From the NCBI GenBank assembly GCA_026545765.1, contig CM048843.1:434001-498000 (forward strand): DNA of 64,000 bases, given 5' to 3'. Positions 46,227-60,200 of the stretch are shown here, in pieces (the first letter of the stretch is position 1; the number at the start of each line of letters is the position of its first letter). The stretch comes from Plantago major (taxonomy: Eukaryota; Streptophyta; Magnoliopsida; Lamiales; Plantaginaceae). The notes beneath the pieces are model-generated. The model was given only the letters and a program-made list of their open reading frames with translations, searched no databases and was not told where the DNA came from. The translations under genes and the position numbers were made by a program.

Positions 46227-48265
46227 GTTTGCTAATTTTCTTGTGAGAATTCCTGAAAAATGGAGAGAAAGAGTATGTCTGTCTATGAGGAAATGATAAC
46301 TGAGTTCCAAGAGAAGGCAAGATTTGAAGACTTTAATCTGTTAACTGGAGATGATCATTTTAGATATCACTTTGAAATGAAGCAAAAGTTGAGGTTTGAT
46401 TGGGGAAAGAAAGTAGTGAAATAATGGTTTCTGGTCTTGCAAGGCAAATAATTTTCTCCATGTTTGGTAATCATTTCATTTGTTAAAAGTAGTTGGGATA
46501 TTAGGTGATACTGAGATGTTTTATCCAGTTAAACATACTTGAAAGGCATCTCCATCTGGTGGATATATTATTGTTTCCTTCAAGTATTAGGTGATAAAAA
46601 ATAAATATATACTCCCTCGAAACCATATAAATTGTCCACCCTGATTTTCAACATGCAAGATAATAAGATTCTTATAACATTATACATGTAGGTTTACTTT
46701 ATAACTTTATTAGGAGTAGTTAGCTTGATTGGTTAATTTTAACCCAATCCAAGAATATGAAGCTATATAATCTTTCCTAAAATGATTTAGAAAAAAAAAA
46801 TGTAAGTGAACAACTCTACCGGACGTTTAAGACTCTAAGATGGCAAATTAAAAGTAGACAGCTTATATCGGACGGAGGAGTATGCATATGGAGTATACTA
46901 GCATGGTCTGTTATAATGAACAGAATTTCTGCTCCATTTACATCAAGACACCATCATATATTCACCAGAAAGTTTCTTTTTATCCCACACCTCAAGTGCC
47001 TAACTGGGAAGAAAAGTTGGTATTAATTGACTTTGCTTGGACAAAAGTTACATATTGCATGAGAATAAATTAGTTCGTTCTTGTTCATAAAAAGTCAATG
47101 ACAGGTACAAGTTATGAATCATCAGCAATGATATGTTAAAAATAACTTATGTTGTTGGGAAATCATATTTTGGTTTGTTGAATGGTGATTATGAAAGCAA
47201 GTGATCTTGGTTTTGTTCCTTTGCTTGCCTGTCATTTGCATATAGTATTCGCCTCGTGCAGAAACATGGAGATTAGATAGAACAAGACGAGGAAACCATC
47301 ATGCTCTGATCATGTCTTGTACAAGGAAGATTTGAATAAACAATTTGAAGGGCAATTTTGTTTACTACTTGCAAGTAAAATGGTTAAGCCTCACTCAGGA
47401 GTGTTTGCCACTCCATTGATTAAGAATTAGATTATACTAGGACGAACAAATTAGTGGTAGCTAGATTTCAATTTTACAATGCTGCAACCTATCAACTAGC
47501 AAATCGAACATAATCGACAAAAAGAGCACAACCCTATTTGTAATCGCCAAGGAACAAACCTCATTATGTTGTGGAACCACCATGCACATTGTTTATCTCA
47601 AGTCTGTCCTGCATTACTCCAGCAGCAATGGGAAAACCGGAAACACTTACATGCACGGATCTACCATTTTCAACGTTGTACTCCCTCAGGGATGGGTAAA
47701 CTGGAAACACTTGCGTGCACGGGACTACAACTTTTCCATAGACCTTGTGATAGGTAATATTGTTGCCCCAAGGATGTACACAAGCTAACAGAATAACAGA
47801 CGTCATCACATGTATATCAGCAATACTAGATTGAATTCAATACAAGGACATAAAATAAGAGACGGGCCTTGTGTAATTTGAAGAAAAGCATAGTGCACGG
47901 ATGTAGAAACAAACATGCAAGTGTCATAATAGAAAATCGGCAACAATCATTCCATAGGCGTAAGCATAGCACCCAATTATGTCAAATAACACACTCCAAA
48001 CGGAGCAAATAAAAATCCTGGTGTATTTTGCCAAAATAGACACAAGAAAACTCGGCAAATACAAGCACAGTTTAACGAAAGGGTACATTGATTGTAAGTA
48101 TTTATCTACAAAAGATATGTATACTGCGTTCTACAGAGATGCTGCTATGACGAGATATCAGCTTCATCAGAGCTGAAGCAAAATGACCCAAATCTCATAA
48201 CACGCCACCGCCCACAATAATTGCAAGAATTAATCATTAAAGGTTGCCATCACGGCATCACTACC
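46227..48265. other. Intergenic between GXM copy B and DRP2
   Basis: Promoter of GXM copy B (right of 46226), one MITE (46612-46880), and the 3' flank of DRP2. At about 47628 and 47689 lie two diverged copies of GGGTAAACTGGAAACACTTG in direct orientation, about 61 bp apart. A minus-strand frame across them (47564-47809) has no recognisable domain and is not called. Confidence 0.45.
46612..46880. mobile_element. Stowaway-like MITE with TA flanks
   Basis: The termini CTCCCTCGAAACCATATAAA and ...TATCGGACGGAGGAG are imperfect inverted repeats flanked by TA (46610-46611 and 46881-46882). Length is 269 bp, about 390 bp upstream of the GXM copy B start codon. Confidence 0.7.
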
Positions 48266-51200
48266 CTAAAATCTATAACCAGAGCCAGATGGAGGTGGAG
48301 CAGGTGGCAATCGGTTAGGGGTTCGTCGGCTGCCCGAGTTTGCCCCAGAGCCAAAATCACCATTTTGTGATGGGTCACTGTTCCGGCGACTGTGACCATT
48401 GGACCTCGAGTCCCCATATGGTGATGATGGACCATTAGAAGCTGCATCAAATGCTGATCTCCACTCGTCGCCTGACGATGGACCAGCACCAATTGAACTA
48501 CTCTCTGCTCAATTTAATAAAAGAAAAATGAGTTTACCATTAAACACCAAGCAGCAATTAAATCATTAGATTGTTGTCTTTTATTACCTAGAGCAAGCAC
48601 CATTATGCACTTTCAAATCAGAATTTGTCAATTCACTAGATAATAACAGCAGGGATTATTTTTTCTTGTGGTGAACTAGACTTTCAGTGTTTTGATTAAT
48701 GACAGGTTCATTCACCCTTTTTCTTGAGTCAAGTGCTGTGCAATGGGTTCCGTAATAATTAAGTTCTTATTGTTTACATCTGATTCATCGTTGCTTAGAT
48801 ATTGGATATTCAATATTTTCTTAACAAGAAATTCCAGCGTGCAAAATATGACCTTTAACCTCTACCTACCTATTATATAATATGTCTGCAAATGGTACCA
48901 ACCTTCTACTTATATTTCGAACTTATTTTCTTTACTTGAATTTTAACTCCTACAATTGTTTTTTAAGGAACAAGATGGTAGTCACCTGCTCCACCACCAT
49001 TGGAGATGCTTGACGCTGCAGCTGCCCGATTGTCGTGGATGCTTAGTTGCCTGGTAAGCTTGGAAAGAAGAGAGGATTGTTTTTGGATGCGTTCTCTCTT
49101 GCGCTTCACATTCTGGTCCTCCTGGAGCAACTCCTCTATTCTTGCATTATTTTGGCCACTAAAATTCCAATTTAAATGATGTCATCATTAGGGGATGAAG
49201 AGGAAAAATGCAACATAATTGCAATAAACCTTACCTGACAGAACTGTATAACTTATTAAGCATGTCTTCTTTTGCCTTCTCTACTTGACAAAGAACGACT
49301 GCCTGTAATCAAGTATTTTAAAAATGAAATTTGATTCTAGCTAGGCGAAGTAAAACAAAGCTCCCTACTAATCTCTGACCTTTGGAACATTGGCAGCAAG
49401 ACTATTGAGGACAGCTTCAACATAACCCCGCACTTCCTGGGCCATCCACCGCAGTTCCTCTTCTGGATCGACAGGTCTTCTGGTCATTGTATCCTAGATG
49501 AACATTAAAAGGTTAAGCGCATGCATACATGTCTCTGCATAACATGCCATTAACAGTTCAAGCAAATTAAATATATTGCACATCAATAGCATATGTAACA
49601 TGTTAGGTACGATGCAAGGAAAGAACATCATCACTTTAGGACATGCTAACAATCCGAGTGAAGGAAAACTGAAGTAAACTGGAAATCATAGATAACAGAT
49701 GTGAACAATGAGTTGTCAAGGCACAGAAAATTCCAGTCTACAATGGAATGGACCTTGTAGTCAGAAAAATCCCACATGATGTGATGATTCCATTAACCTT
49801 GTGGCCAGAAATCATCCATGCACATACCTGAATACCTTCCATTCATGTCATTTGAATAATGTGGAATTTTTCTGACCACGCCGATACAAACCTGGTCTAG
49901 ACAAATTCCTAAAACGAAAGAGTCATTTATCGAGTTACTTACAAGAGAACCATCGGAAAGACTGTGCCTAATAGGATTCGATTCACTCTTCACTTGGCCG
50001 CCTTTAGAACTAATAATGTTTCTTAATTTGCTTAACCACTCTGTCTTCTCCGCCACACTCTCAGCCTTCAGAACTACAGCACTGTGGGCTGCACACGTCA
50101 ATAACTTATAGTTAGTTCTGTCAGCAATAGAAAAACAGAAGCTAGAGGTCAAAAGTACCTTTCAGGACAGTCTTATATGGAACCCTGCTCGTTATCTTGA
50201 AAACAAGACTGGGACCCTTGGTCGCATCTGGACCATTTGCCTTCTTATCTTTAGAGCTCTTTGAAGGTGGAGGAGCTTCTTCTTCCTCTGAAACGTCTTC
50301 GAGATTACATTCCTGATAAATCAGAAACATTGCGACGATATTAATAGAGGTAGAATCAAATATCATCAGAAAAGACCAAAGATGGATCGAGAAATACCTG
50401 TCAAGGCAGGTTTTATACTAATAAAGTATGATATGCTCAATAAAAAATGGCCACAAAATCATATACCAATGTACTGTCAACAATCAGAATCTTGTTATTG
50501 ACGTGATAACTCACCGACAATGGAATATTTGCACCAAAAACGAATTTGTTTTACTTTCACCTTAAAGAGTATGATTTGAGTAGACGAAATGCCATTTGGA
50601 AAATTCGGTGCAAAAGTAATTATCCAGCGTTTTGCTACATAAACAGAACCTGATTGAAAAGGTATTTAAATTAATCGCAAAGCAATTTCTCTATAACAAT
50701 AATTTATTTAGTCCAATTCTTTCTTGTTTTTTCTTTAGCGCGACTAATCTCGTAGCGCTGTCGCTTGTCAGGTCCTTTTAAGGCGTGCCTCTTCTAACGA
50801 TGTTTTTTACATCCATAATACTCGAACTTGAGACCTTGATTAAGTGAGCTCCAGTCCGTTCCCAAGTGAGACAAAACATGAAATCGATGAAAGAATCAAC
50901 AGGACTTCGTTATATTTTATTATAATTTATTTTTTTAAACGAAGAGAATGGAAGGACAATTTATATATGTACAGTCTATATTCAAAATACCTCCAAAGCA
51001 ATGGTACCACGGAAACGACGTTCTTCTTGTTGCTTGGTGTATCCAAGCTGCAAGATAGTTTTGACAGCATATCAGATAAAGTAACAATAATGTATACGAA
51101 AATAAGTTGAACAGCACCAGAGTAAAACCAACATTAGTATTAGTTCAGTAATCAAATTTCAAGAATGAAATCTAAAATACAACCAAGTCACATTCATCCA

Positions 51201-54200
51201 ACAGTGAATCACAAGATAGAAAGTTCCCAAAGATGCAGACACAGAACTAACAAATAAAAGCAGCAAGGTAGAAAAGAATGTGAAGAATTAATTAAGCAGT
51301 TTGAAAGTAAGTTAAAATAATGTTAAAGACATAACCCCCCCCCCCCCCCCCAAAAAAAAAAAAAGCCTAGCCTAGATGCAAAACTTCTTGTTTCCTTTGA
51401 GCACAAATATGAGTGAGATACAAAAAAAATATATATATAAAAATAAATTTGAACTTCCCACTTTCCTTTTTGTTTGTCTCAATCTAAAAAGTTCCCTTTT
51501 TCTTTTATTAATGGAGCTAAAAGTTTGGTTTCAGACTTTTCCACCACCAACATCTAAAATTAACGATAGAGATTAAAGCGCCATCCCCTCCTTATTTTAT
51601 AAATATACACTGCAAGTTTGTCAATTACAAAAAAATAATACTAATAAATAGATTGCAACTTTGCATATTTTCCATAAATATCATAAAGTTGAAGCCACTC
51701 ACTTTTCCGGTCTTTTCATTTAAAACAAACCATCTTTTGCTCCACCCATTAGTTTTGGCACTTTTCTTTAACAAAAAACCTGCAGGAAGGAGAATTATGT
51801 TATGTCAAAATATCTAAAATATACTATTGAAAATAGGAATAATAATTCATTTTATCACAAAACGTTAATCAGGCACCTCATAGAAAATTTTGTCACCAAG
51901 TTCATTACTGACTACAGGCAACATTACAAAAAACAACTCTAATGAGAAAGAAAATATATCTTGATACAACATTCTATACCTTTTGTTTCCTTTTACCTCC
52001 TCTCGCCGACATATTGTAATATCTTGGAGGTGTGTTGACATAATATTGTATTTATTACACGTAGAGTTGAGAGAAAGTTTTGCCTATATAGTGGCATGCA
52101 TAAAATCCAGAAAACCAAACAGATACTACGTTTTGCTATTTGCATCAAGTATTTTCATCCTAACCATATTAATTTAAGGCAAGTTGCTGAATTTCATGTT
52201 AAATTGAAGTATTTTATTGGCTCAAATATATTAAATATCTTGAATTAATAGCATGATTTAAGGGTATTTTTAGAAATATAAGTTTAATAAGGTGTATTAA
52301 AATATGTGAAAATGCTAAAACATCTTATAAAGAATATGAGAAAATAATATATAGCATAATGCAACAGCAAGAACATTGCCCAATAAGACGACACTCAAGA
52401 TAATATGTAAAGGAACGCAGACAACAAGAATCTAGTGGATTGTATATTACCAAAGTCTGTACCACAATATAACCCACGTTAAGTTCAACTCGGCCATAAC
52501 CAAGTTAAACCCCAACTGACCCAAAAACAAACGGAGTGCAGCCATTATTTAATTTAGCAAATGTAGAACAGTGGTATTAACCTGCTGTGATCTCCCCTTC
52601 TGGTCCGGCTGTCTTAAGTATGGGTCCATCTTGTGCATCCTTATCTTGCGCATTGGCCTTGGTATCCTTCATTGACTTTAAGTTCCCACCACTTTGCTGG
52701 CCTCCAGTTTGTGGACTAGACGCCTAAATAATGAACTCAGGACTATTAGAGGACAACCAAAAGTCAAACAAACAAGATTCCAAAGAAAATGGCAAGTCAT
52801 GATTTTAGGCCACATATTATATACCATGAAAGGTAAATAAACAAAAAAGAATGTTCAAGAAAATCACAAACCCTATTTAATATGGACTGTTCAGCATCAA
52901 CTGCCCTTTTAGAAGACCGGCCTTTCAGTTCCTCTTCACGCCTTTGTCTATCCATCCTACCAATACAACAGTGCAAAATTGCTCTAAGAAACAAGAAATT
53001 GGAAAGCTGGAAACATATGACAATGAGAGTTTGATAATTCATATGGACATAATCATCTGGTGCCCAAAGAGGAACAGGAGGGATCTAAAATAGGAAGAAG
53101 TTTTTTAAGAAGATACCTCCTTTGAACTAAACGGATGAAATGTTGTGGAGGAACAAATGCCCGTTCCATGTCAACAAGTGCCACTACCATGTTTCTCGCT
53201 TCTGTCTTAAATCCTTCCAGAGCTGTTGTAGCAATAGCAATAACCTAAATGAGCAGTAGCAGAGATTGCTCAATTAAAAATAGCAAACATGACATGTATT
53301 TATTGCATTGAGAAAGTATACATAAAGAATTACCTCTCGCTTAAAAGGAGGATATCTTCCAAGACCAGGTGTGGCATTGGCAGCAGCAGAGACAATTTCA
53401 ATAAGTACTCGGTGCACCTAATTGAAGTTCAAAAAATATCATGGCCACTTAGCACACAGAAAAAGAAAAACAACATCACAGCAAGATTGAGGGAAACACC
53501 TTAAATATACGTGACCGAAGGAAAAAGATTAGAACAAGCACAAACCCATGCTCTTAAGATTCACCCAAACCCCGCGAATACAGGAAAAAATGGATTAGAA
53601 GTGCAAACATGTGCGCTATGCAGGGGACGGTAGAGGCGGAATGTGTATTGGAAGGTAAAAAGGATTTTAATATAATTTAATAAATGGAAGGTCCTAACAT
53701 ATCAAGAGAATTAATTCCCGAGAAACTTTCCAACTACTCAGACAAAGCACTTAATTCCGGTAATTGAAAACACACCCACTGGCCACTGCAACTTTACTCA
53801 AACAGACCACAACTATCTATCAAAATACCAAGTTACCAACCAACGGCATGGTTTTGGAATCATACGAAAGGCAATTCCATATGTTCTGGTACTAATAAGC
53901 AAACGGGGGGGGGGGGGCTTCAACTTCAATGAGAAACTGCTAGAGGCAAACACCAATACAATATAAATAAAAGAAAAGTGAAATGAAAGTGGAGCAAAAC
54001 ATAGTTTACCTCATCAACACAAAGGCGTGAAGGCTCTTTTGCTAGCTCCAAAACTCCCTTAATCAACGACCTTAGCCCTTTCTCGGGAGAGATAAGATAT
54101 GGTTGATAACCATCTGCCTCGAGAACGATCTGGTAATAGTTTAATATGATCAACAGCACAACCACATGGGCAAACATAAGACATCAGACAGCATCACAGT

Positions 54201-57200
54201 AGTATTTCCATTGTGGTAGAAAACACATACCCTCTTGACATTATTTAAATCAAAATGTCTATCCAAAGGCAGATCCTTAATCCTCTTGGGAAAATTGCCT
54301 TCAAAACTAGCAACAACTTTCCATCCACCGCCCTGGAAATAAGATGAGTAAATCAATATCTAAAAGATATGTATACTAGTAAAATATCGTACAAACTCCA
54401 AAATTAGGTTATATAACTGATCCACAGACCCATCCACATAAGAGGCTGATAGTGTGTAATACTAAAACTTGGCATTTCCTCATCCCACCCACCCCCACCT
54501 CCCCAAGCTCAAGGATTTTGGAGAAAAAATAAACAGTACAGGGGAGAAGAGTATGCCTCTAAGTCTTTCATAGACTGTGAGAACAGTTATTAGTTATTAC
54601 ACAATCCTTACAAGGTTCATGTTATTTCACTTTTCAGAAGTTATAACCTATTGACATTTTGTACACGTGCATGATAAGTGTACTATGAAGTCTTCAAGAT
54701 GATCAGACAAAAGTGCTCCTCCATGAAATTTATCCTCTCTTTATGAATTCAACGGACAAAATAAATAATTGCCAGATTCTCAAAAATTAGTGACATTTTA
54801 TCGCACCAAGAAAATAGGAATAACTTCTAATGTTGAAGTTAGCATTAGCACCAGCATCAATTGTTTCTTCTATTCTTGGTGGTTATGCTTTACAGGACAA
54901 CAAACACATAGCAGGAATTGCAAATAGTGTTACTATTAGTTTCTCCCAACTACCTATAACCTATGTTTTCTCAATTGTTTCTACATCAAAAACTAAGACA
55001 TGCTCAAAATTAATCTGCAAAGCCAGGGAAATTTTAGACCTAAAACGTAAAAGTATGCAAGTACCAAGGACGTGCCAATGCCATCTCTTTCAAGTTAAGA
55101 GCATCAAAAATTCATGAAACGCAGAGCCTTCGGTAACTCCATAAACTACTTTTTCCACTGGACACGAATACATGAGGAAGAGATCACCAGTATGTGGTGG
55201 CAAATTTAATTCATAGATTTGCAGGATTCTCCAACAGCTTGTTTAAGCAGTACTTGACTTTTATTGGCTTACAAGTCAATTCATGTGGACATACATGGTG
55301 TTCATAGATTATGATTATTTTTTCTACAAGAGAACAGAGCAGAAGCTACAGCTGCACCTCATCTTAAGCTGCGAATGCAGTAGGCACGCACCAGTATCTC
55401 CCAGAGGAGATCTCCGCATTCTAACTTGCCAATCCAAATAATTGCTTCTACTGCATAAACTAACAATAGTACAACTTATCCTCTTACCTCTCCCGTTGAG
55501 ATATGCTGGAGGAACTTGTCTTCAAATTCACGACAAAGTTCCAGAGCTAATGCTCTTGTACCCTCAGTGCTACTTACCATCTGCGTACCAAGTCTAAATA
55601 GTTCATCCTGAACTACTTGTGATTTCCCCTGGAGTCTGCAGAGGTTACAAATTAAATTAAGCTATGAAAAAGTTAGAAGACTTAATATTTACACTGAAAT
55701 ATATCACATAGTAGCATCAAACGTATTCATGTAACCCAGAGAAATCCAGTAACATCATCATTGTGTTTGTGTGTGTGGGAGAGGAGGGCGAGGAGGCAGT
55801 AAAATCTAACAACAACAACAACAATAATAATAATAATAATAATAGCTACTCCCACCCATTTTTAATATAACATGTTTTGGCTTTTTGTCTATTTGATAAA
55901 TATAAGATGTTTTAGGAGATTCTACCATGTAATTTCGTGTTTTCACCATTTTCATGCATCCAACTCATTTATTTATTGTTGTTCATTTATTTTGTCTTAG
56001 ACTCCTACAGAGACTAAGCATATTTCTCATCATTAATAGGTGGATTTATTTGTCCAAGACATAAACATTTTTATTCTCAATCTTTTACCAAGACCATTGA
56101 TGAAGAGAGAATTGTCTTAATCTGTGTGAAAAGGCCAAAACATCCTATATTAAAGATGGGAGGGAGTAAAAGACAAGCATCTCTCTGTCAAAAGCAAGTT
56201 TGACAAGGAGGAGCATACCCTGAGAGGAGATTAGGCAGCCTGACTTTCATACGGTTTCGAATCTGTTGAGCTAGTGTTTCTACAAAGGCTAATCTACCAA
56301 GCTTGTTTTGAGGGGCTCCTGTCAGTATGGATTTCAAACTTTCACTCTCGGCTCTCCATGCAGTTTCTAAGGAATTATCCGCACCAACACTCCCCGATGC
56401 AGAAGCTATTGAGACAGATTGACCTATCAAAGCAACCCATGGAATGTCAGATGTACTTCGAGGTCCCTTGTCTAATAATAGAGCTTGCACAGCTGCAAGG
56501 ACTTTTGGCTGTGAAGATGCCTGATCTATCTTGCTAATAACTCCAACAGTCCGTGTACCTAAAAATAGAGAAGCAGAATACAAGTTAATTTACACCTACA
56601 AAATTATAATTTTACATGATAACATAAAAGCACCAAACTCCTTTCAGGGGAGTTCAGAAATGAAGAAAATCTAAATATAGCAAACCCACTTTCTGGATCA
56701 AGCTCTTTTGCAATTCTAATAGCTTTTGCAGTAGCAACCTCGGGGACCTGGTCAGCAGGTATCACAACCAGTAGTATTGCATCACTACGTTCTGCATACT
56801 GACTCTGCAACAAAATGATATGAAATCAGATTGCTGAAAAACAAGATTTATAAACTTTGCATCTAACTGAGACTTGTCAAATCTGCAAGATTTCTAAGCT
56901 CCACAAGTTTAGCATGTAACTCAGGTGGACTACAATATTTACTATCCAAAATTAAGTATACCCTTTAATAAGCAAATCATTTTTAGCAAAAGTTAACCTG
57001 GAATGAACTAGTTAGAAGCTCTCAAAACTACCCCCAACATTTTCAATCCACTGAAATTAATTTAGCATGACCAGCACGAGTGTCCACCATTGCTAGCATG
57101 AAGTACTAGCAAACATATTCCAGGAAAAAAATCGTTTCTGGTCATATTGCTCATCACATAATAATATATAAATCAATAAATAACAAGGGAAAAAAGATCA

Positions 57201-60200
57201 AGATTCTACTCACCAAAGAATCATCAAGATTTCCCTTATCAACACCAGGCAAGTCAATCAATTTCAGTGGTGGGGCTGCAAAACAGATCGAGATAAAATT
57301 TTGGTAATGGAATGAATGGAGAACAAAAATTCACATGTAGAGAATATATTTAAAGATATAACTGCTTAGCATGCATAACATCTCTACAATCTTGAACTTG
57401 TAATTGAGACTGAAATTCATAATGGTTTCAAAATACAAGAATCCCAGGATCCAATATCACCTCCACCCACTCTTGGGACTCCAAGATGAGGTTCAGCTCC
57501 CAGGTGGGGGTTATTATATATAATAATAATTGCTGAAATGCACGCTCAAAGTATGAATGATTTGAGAGGTATGAGGTGCCCATTCAAAATTTTAAGATCG
57601 AAAGAGGATATACATAGGAGGCAACAATAAGATATAATTTCAGAGCACAATAAATTCAAGAGGATTGCTTAATTGATAAAATTCACTTGACATCAGATCT
57701 AGATGAGTTGCTAGTTCAAAATTTTGGATATGACTGAGGATATAAATATGAAGCAACATTAAAAGATACTTTCAGAGCTTGATAGTTCAGCAGGTTTGAC
57801 TTTTCATCAAGTTCACATGGCATCATATTCGAAGGTAAAGCAATCTTTTACAAATATATTTTGGACTCATAGGTCATCGATATTTCGAAGGTATTTGTAA
57901 TTAAATAAATAAAAAAAGAATACGATGAAATTCTAGAGCTACTCAGACCACTGAAAGTATGTGCTCATATAAGTTTTGAAACTGATGAGAAAAAACAAAA
58001 CCTTAAACTGAGGTTAGATACTATATTTTAGAATGGCGCACCTGTACTTGTACGGAGCTTCAAATATATCTCATCGCGACTTTTTCCGGAAATTTTGCTC
58101 AATCGGTCCTGCAATGAATGCCGAAGAGCACCTAAAACATACCAAAGAGAACAAATATTCAGAAATAGAAAAAAAGTTCCAAAAATTTTCTATACACAAC
58201 AAAAAGCCTAATTGATTCCTATGAATTCAACTAGAGGCTTAAGTTCAGTAACTCACTTGCTGAAACTTGTTGGGATTTACTATCAATCTGCAACATAATG
58301 GATTTGGTGCTCAGTGAACCATCCCTTGTCAAATCAATACAAATTGGAGCGCGTGTGGCACCACCTTCACCAGTGGGCTGCAATTAAGGTTAAACTCTTA
58401 AAAATTGTGTACTATTAAAAGAGTGTGTTGTTGTTGTTTGGGAGGGAGGGGGCAGGGGGTAAGTTCTTTAGATAATCCTCTATCAGTACTACTTACCAAT
58501 GCGGGATGACCTATTAAGCTGTTCAACACAGCAGATTTACCTGCACCCTGAAAAGTTCTCCAATGTCAATAGGTGAAATATATCTTTTTTTAAGGTAAAC
58601 CAGGATTTCTATTTAATAGAATTAAAAAAAACACATGGCATGTTATCACTTCAAGAAGACAAGTAAGAACAATGTATCAGAAACACTAAATAAAGAGGGT
58701 CTCTGTCAAGTTTGGAGATGTCATCAGAATATTGTTGTTCCCCTCCCTCCACAACCACCACGTAAAGCAACTGGGGTCTGGGAACAATGTTTTGAAGGCC
58801 TTTCCATCTTTATCCCTCGTTTTCTTCTCCAGGCCCGAAGAACATCCTCAGCCTTTGTAGATATTACACAGCAGAGCTTTTTAACCAAAATTGTACCCAT
58901 GATACGAGCATAATGCTGCAATCCAATAATAGGGGATCGGTTGTCTGTACTTTTAGATTGAACAGTTAGCAATGACCAAGGATGTATAACCCTCTCCATC
59001 CTAATTCCCCAAATATACATTAGAGGGCGTTTACACAGAATAGCAAACAGAGCCACATAAGCTGTTCCAGGTCACAGCTGAATATTCAATCTACTTCAAC
59101 TCTACATAAGATGCATATGGAGAAAGATCTATTTGTTTGCAAAACTATATCCTAAAATCTCCTTGTAACCAATCAAGGATACCTATATTTCACTGCAGGC
59201 AAACATGTCTTATTGACTTAATTCTCTAAACGCAAGATAATACTGTGCATTTAAAGGCATAAGAAATCCATATGGACCATAGAACTGTCAGATTGCAACC
59301 ACCGCTCCGCCAGGTTCCCACCAATTAGGAAAGTAAAGAAAAGAGCCAAAAGACATTGTCAGGTCTGAGGTGAACTGATCGTACGACAACCTGTGATTCT
59401 ATATTAGCAGCCTATATATAGGAACCTGGGCAATAAACTTGTTGCTAACATTTTACAAGTAAAACCTTCCAGCAAACGAAAATTTGACATCGTGTTTCTA
59501 TTTCTATCCAGAGTTGGTTCATCTAAGCTGATAAAAGTAGGTCAAGACTCCATTTGTGGCCAGGCTCAGGATCTTCAAACCATATATAAAGTCATAAAAC
59601 ACCCATAAGTGCACGAGAAAAGCTAATTATAGGTTTTGAATTTTGGTTTCCAACGAACATAAGATGATTTTGACGCAGTAAGCTGAGTGCTACATGGAAT
59701 AGGTGTATGCTATTAAAAGCAACAACTCCAGATACATGGAAAATACTGGTGAAAGAAACTTCATCTACAAACCTACAACAATGGGATTGTCAATTCTCCC
59801 CCAACAGGACCGGGAGAGTGAAAAATGAGTTTTCCCACAGTGATTACTAACATTATTTCAAGTTTCAAGGCTAAACCAAATAACAACTTAATTAGTTATG
59901 CCATCAAATCAGATCCCCGATCCAATAAGCTGCCCAAACCTTGTAACAACTATATGTGAGGAACTAAATCTCCTAAATTAATGGATATATACAACTATCT
60001 TTTACCTCATGGTGGACCAGGAGACATGTATTTTGACAAACTAGGTTCTTGAGTTCTAGTTCAGAAACACCATGAAATTATAAACATAAAATTCATTTCC
60101 TGTGACAAAGTAATACATCCCATTCCGATTTTGTATAATAACAAGACTTGCAATTCTTCCGGGAGCTTAAGCACAAATATGCCACAGGTTAGATATGTCA

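Noticed and set aside
58724-59056. Minus-strand open frame in DRP2 intron 1 with [10 protein letters not shown], suggestive of a LINE zf-RVT fragment
   Set aside because: The match to the IWxERN pattern is poor, and there is no A-tail, TSD or flanking LINE sequence.
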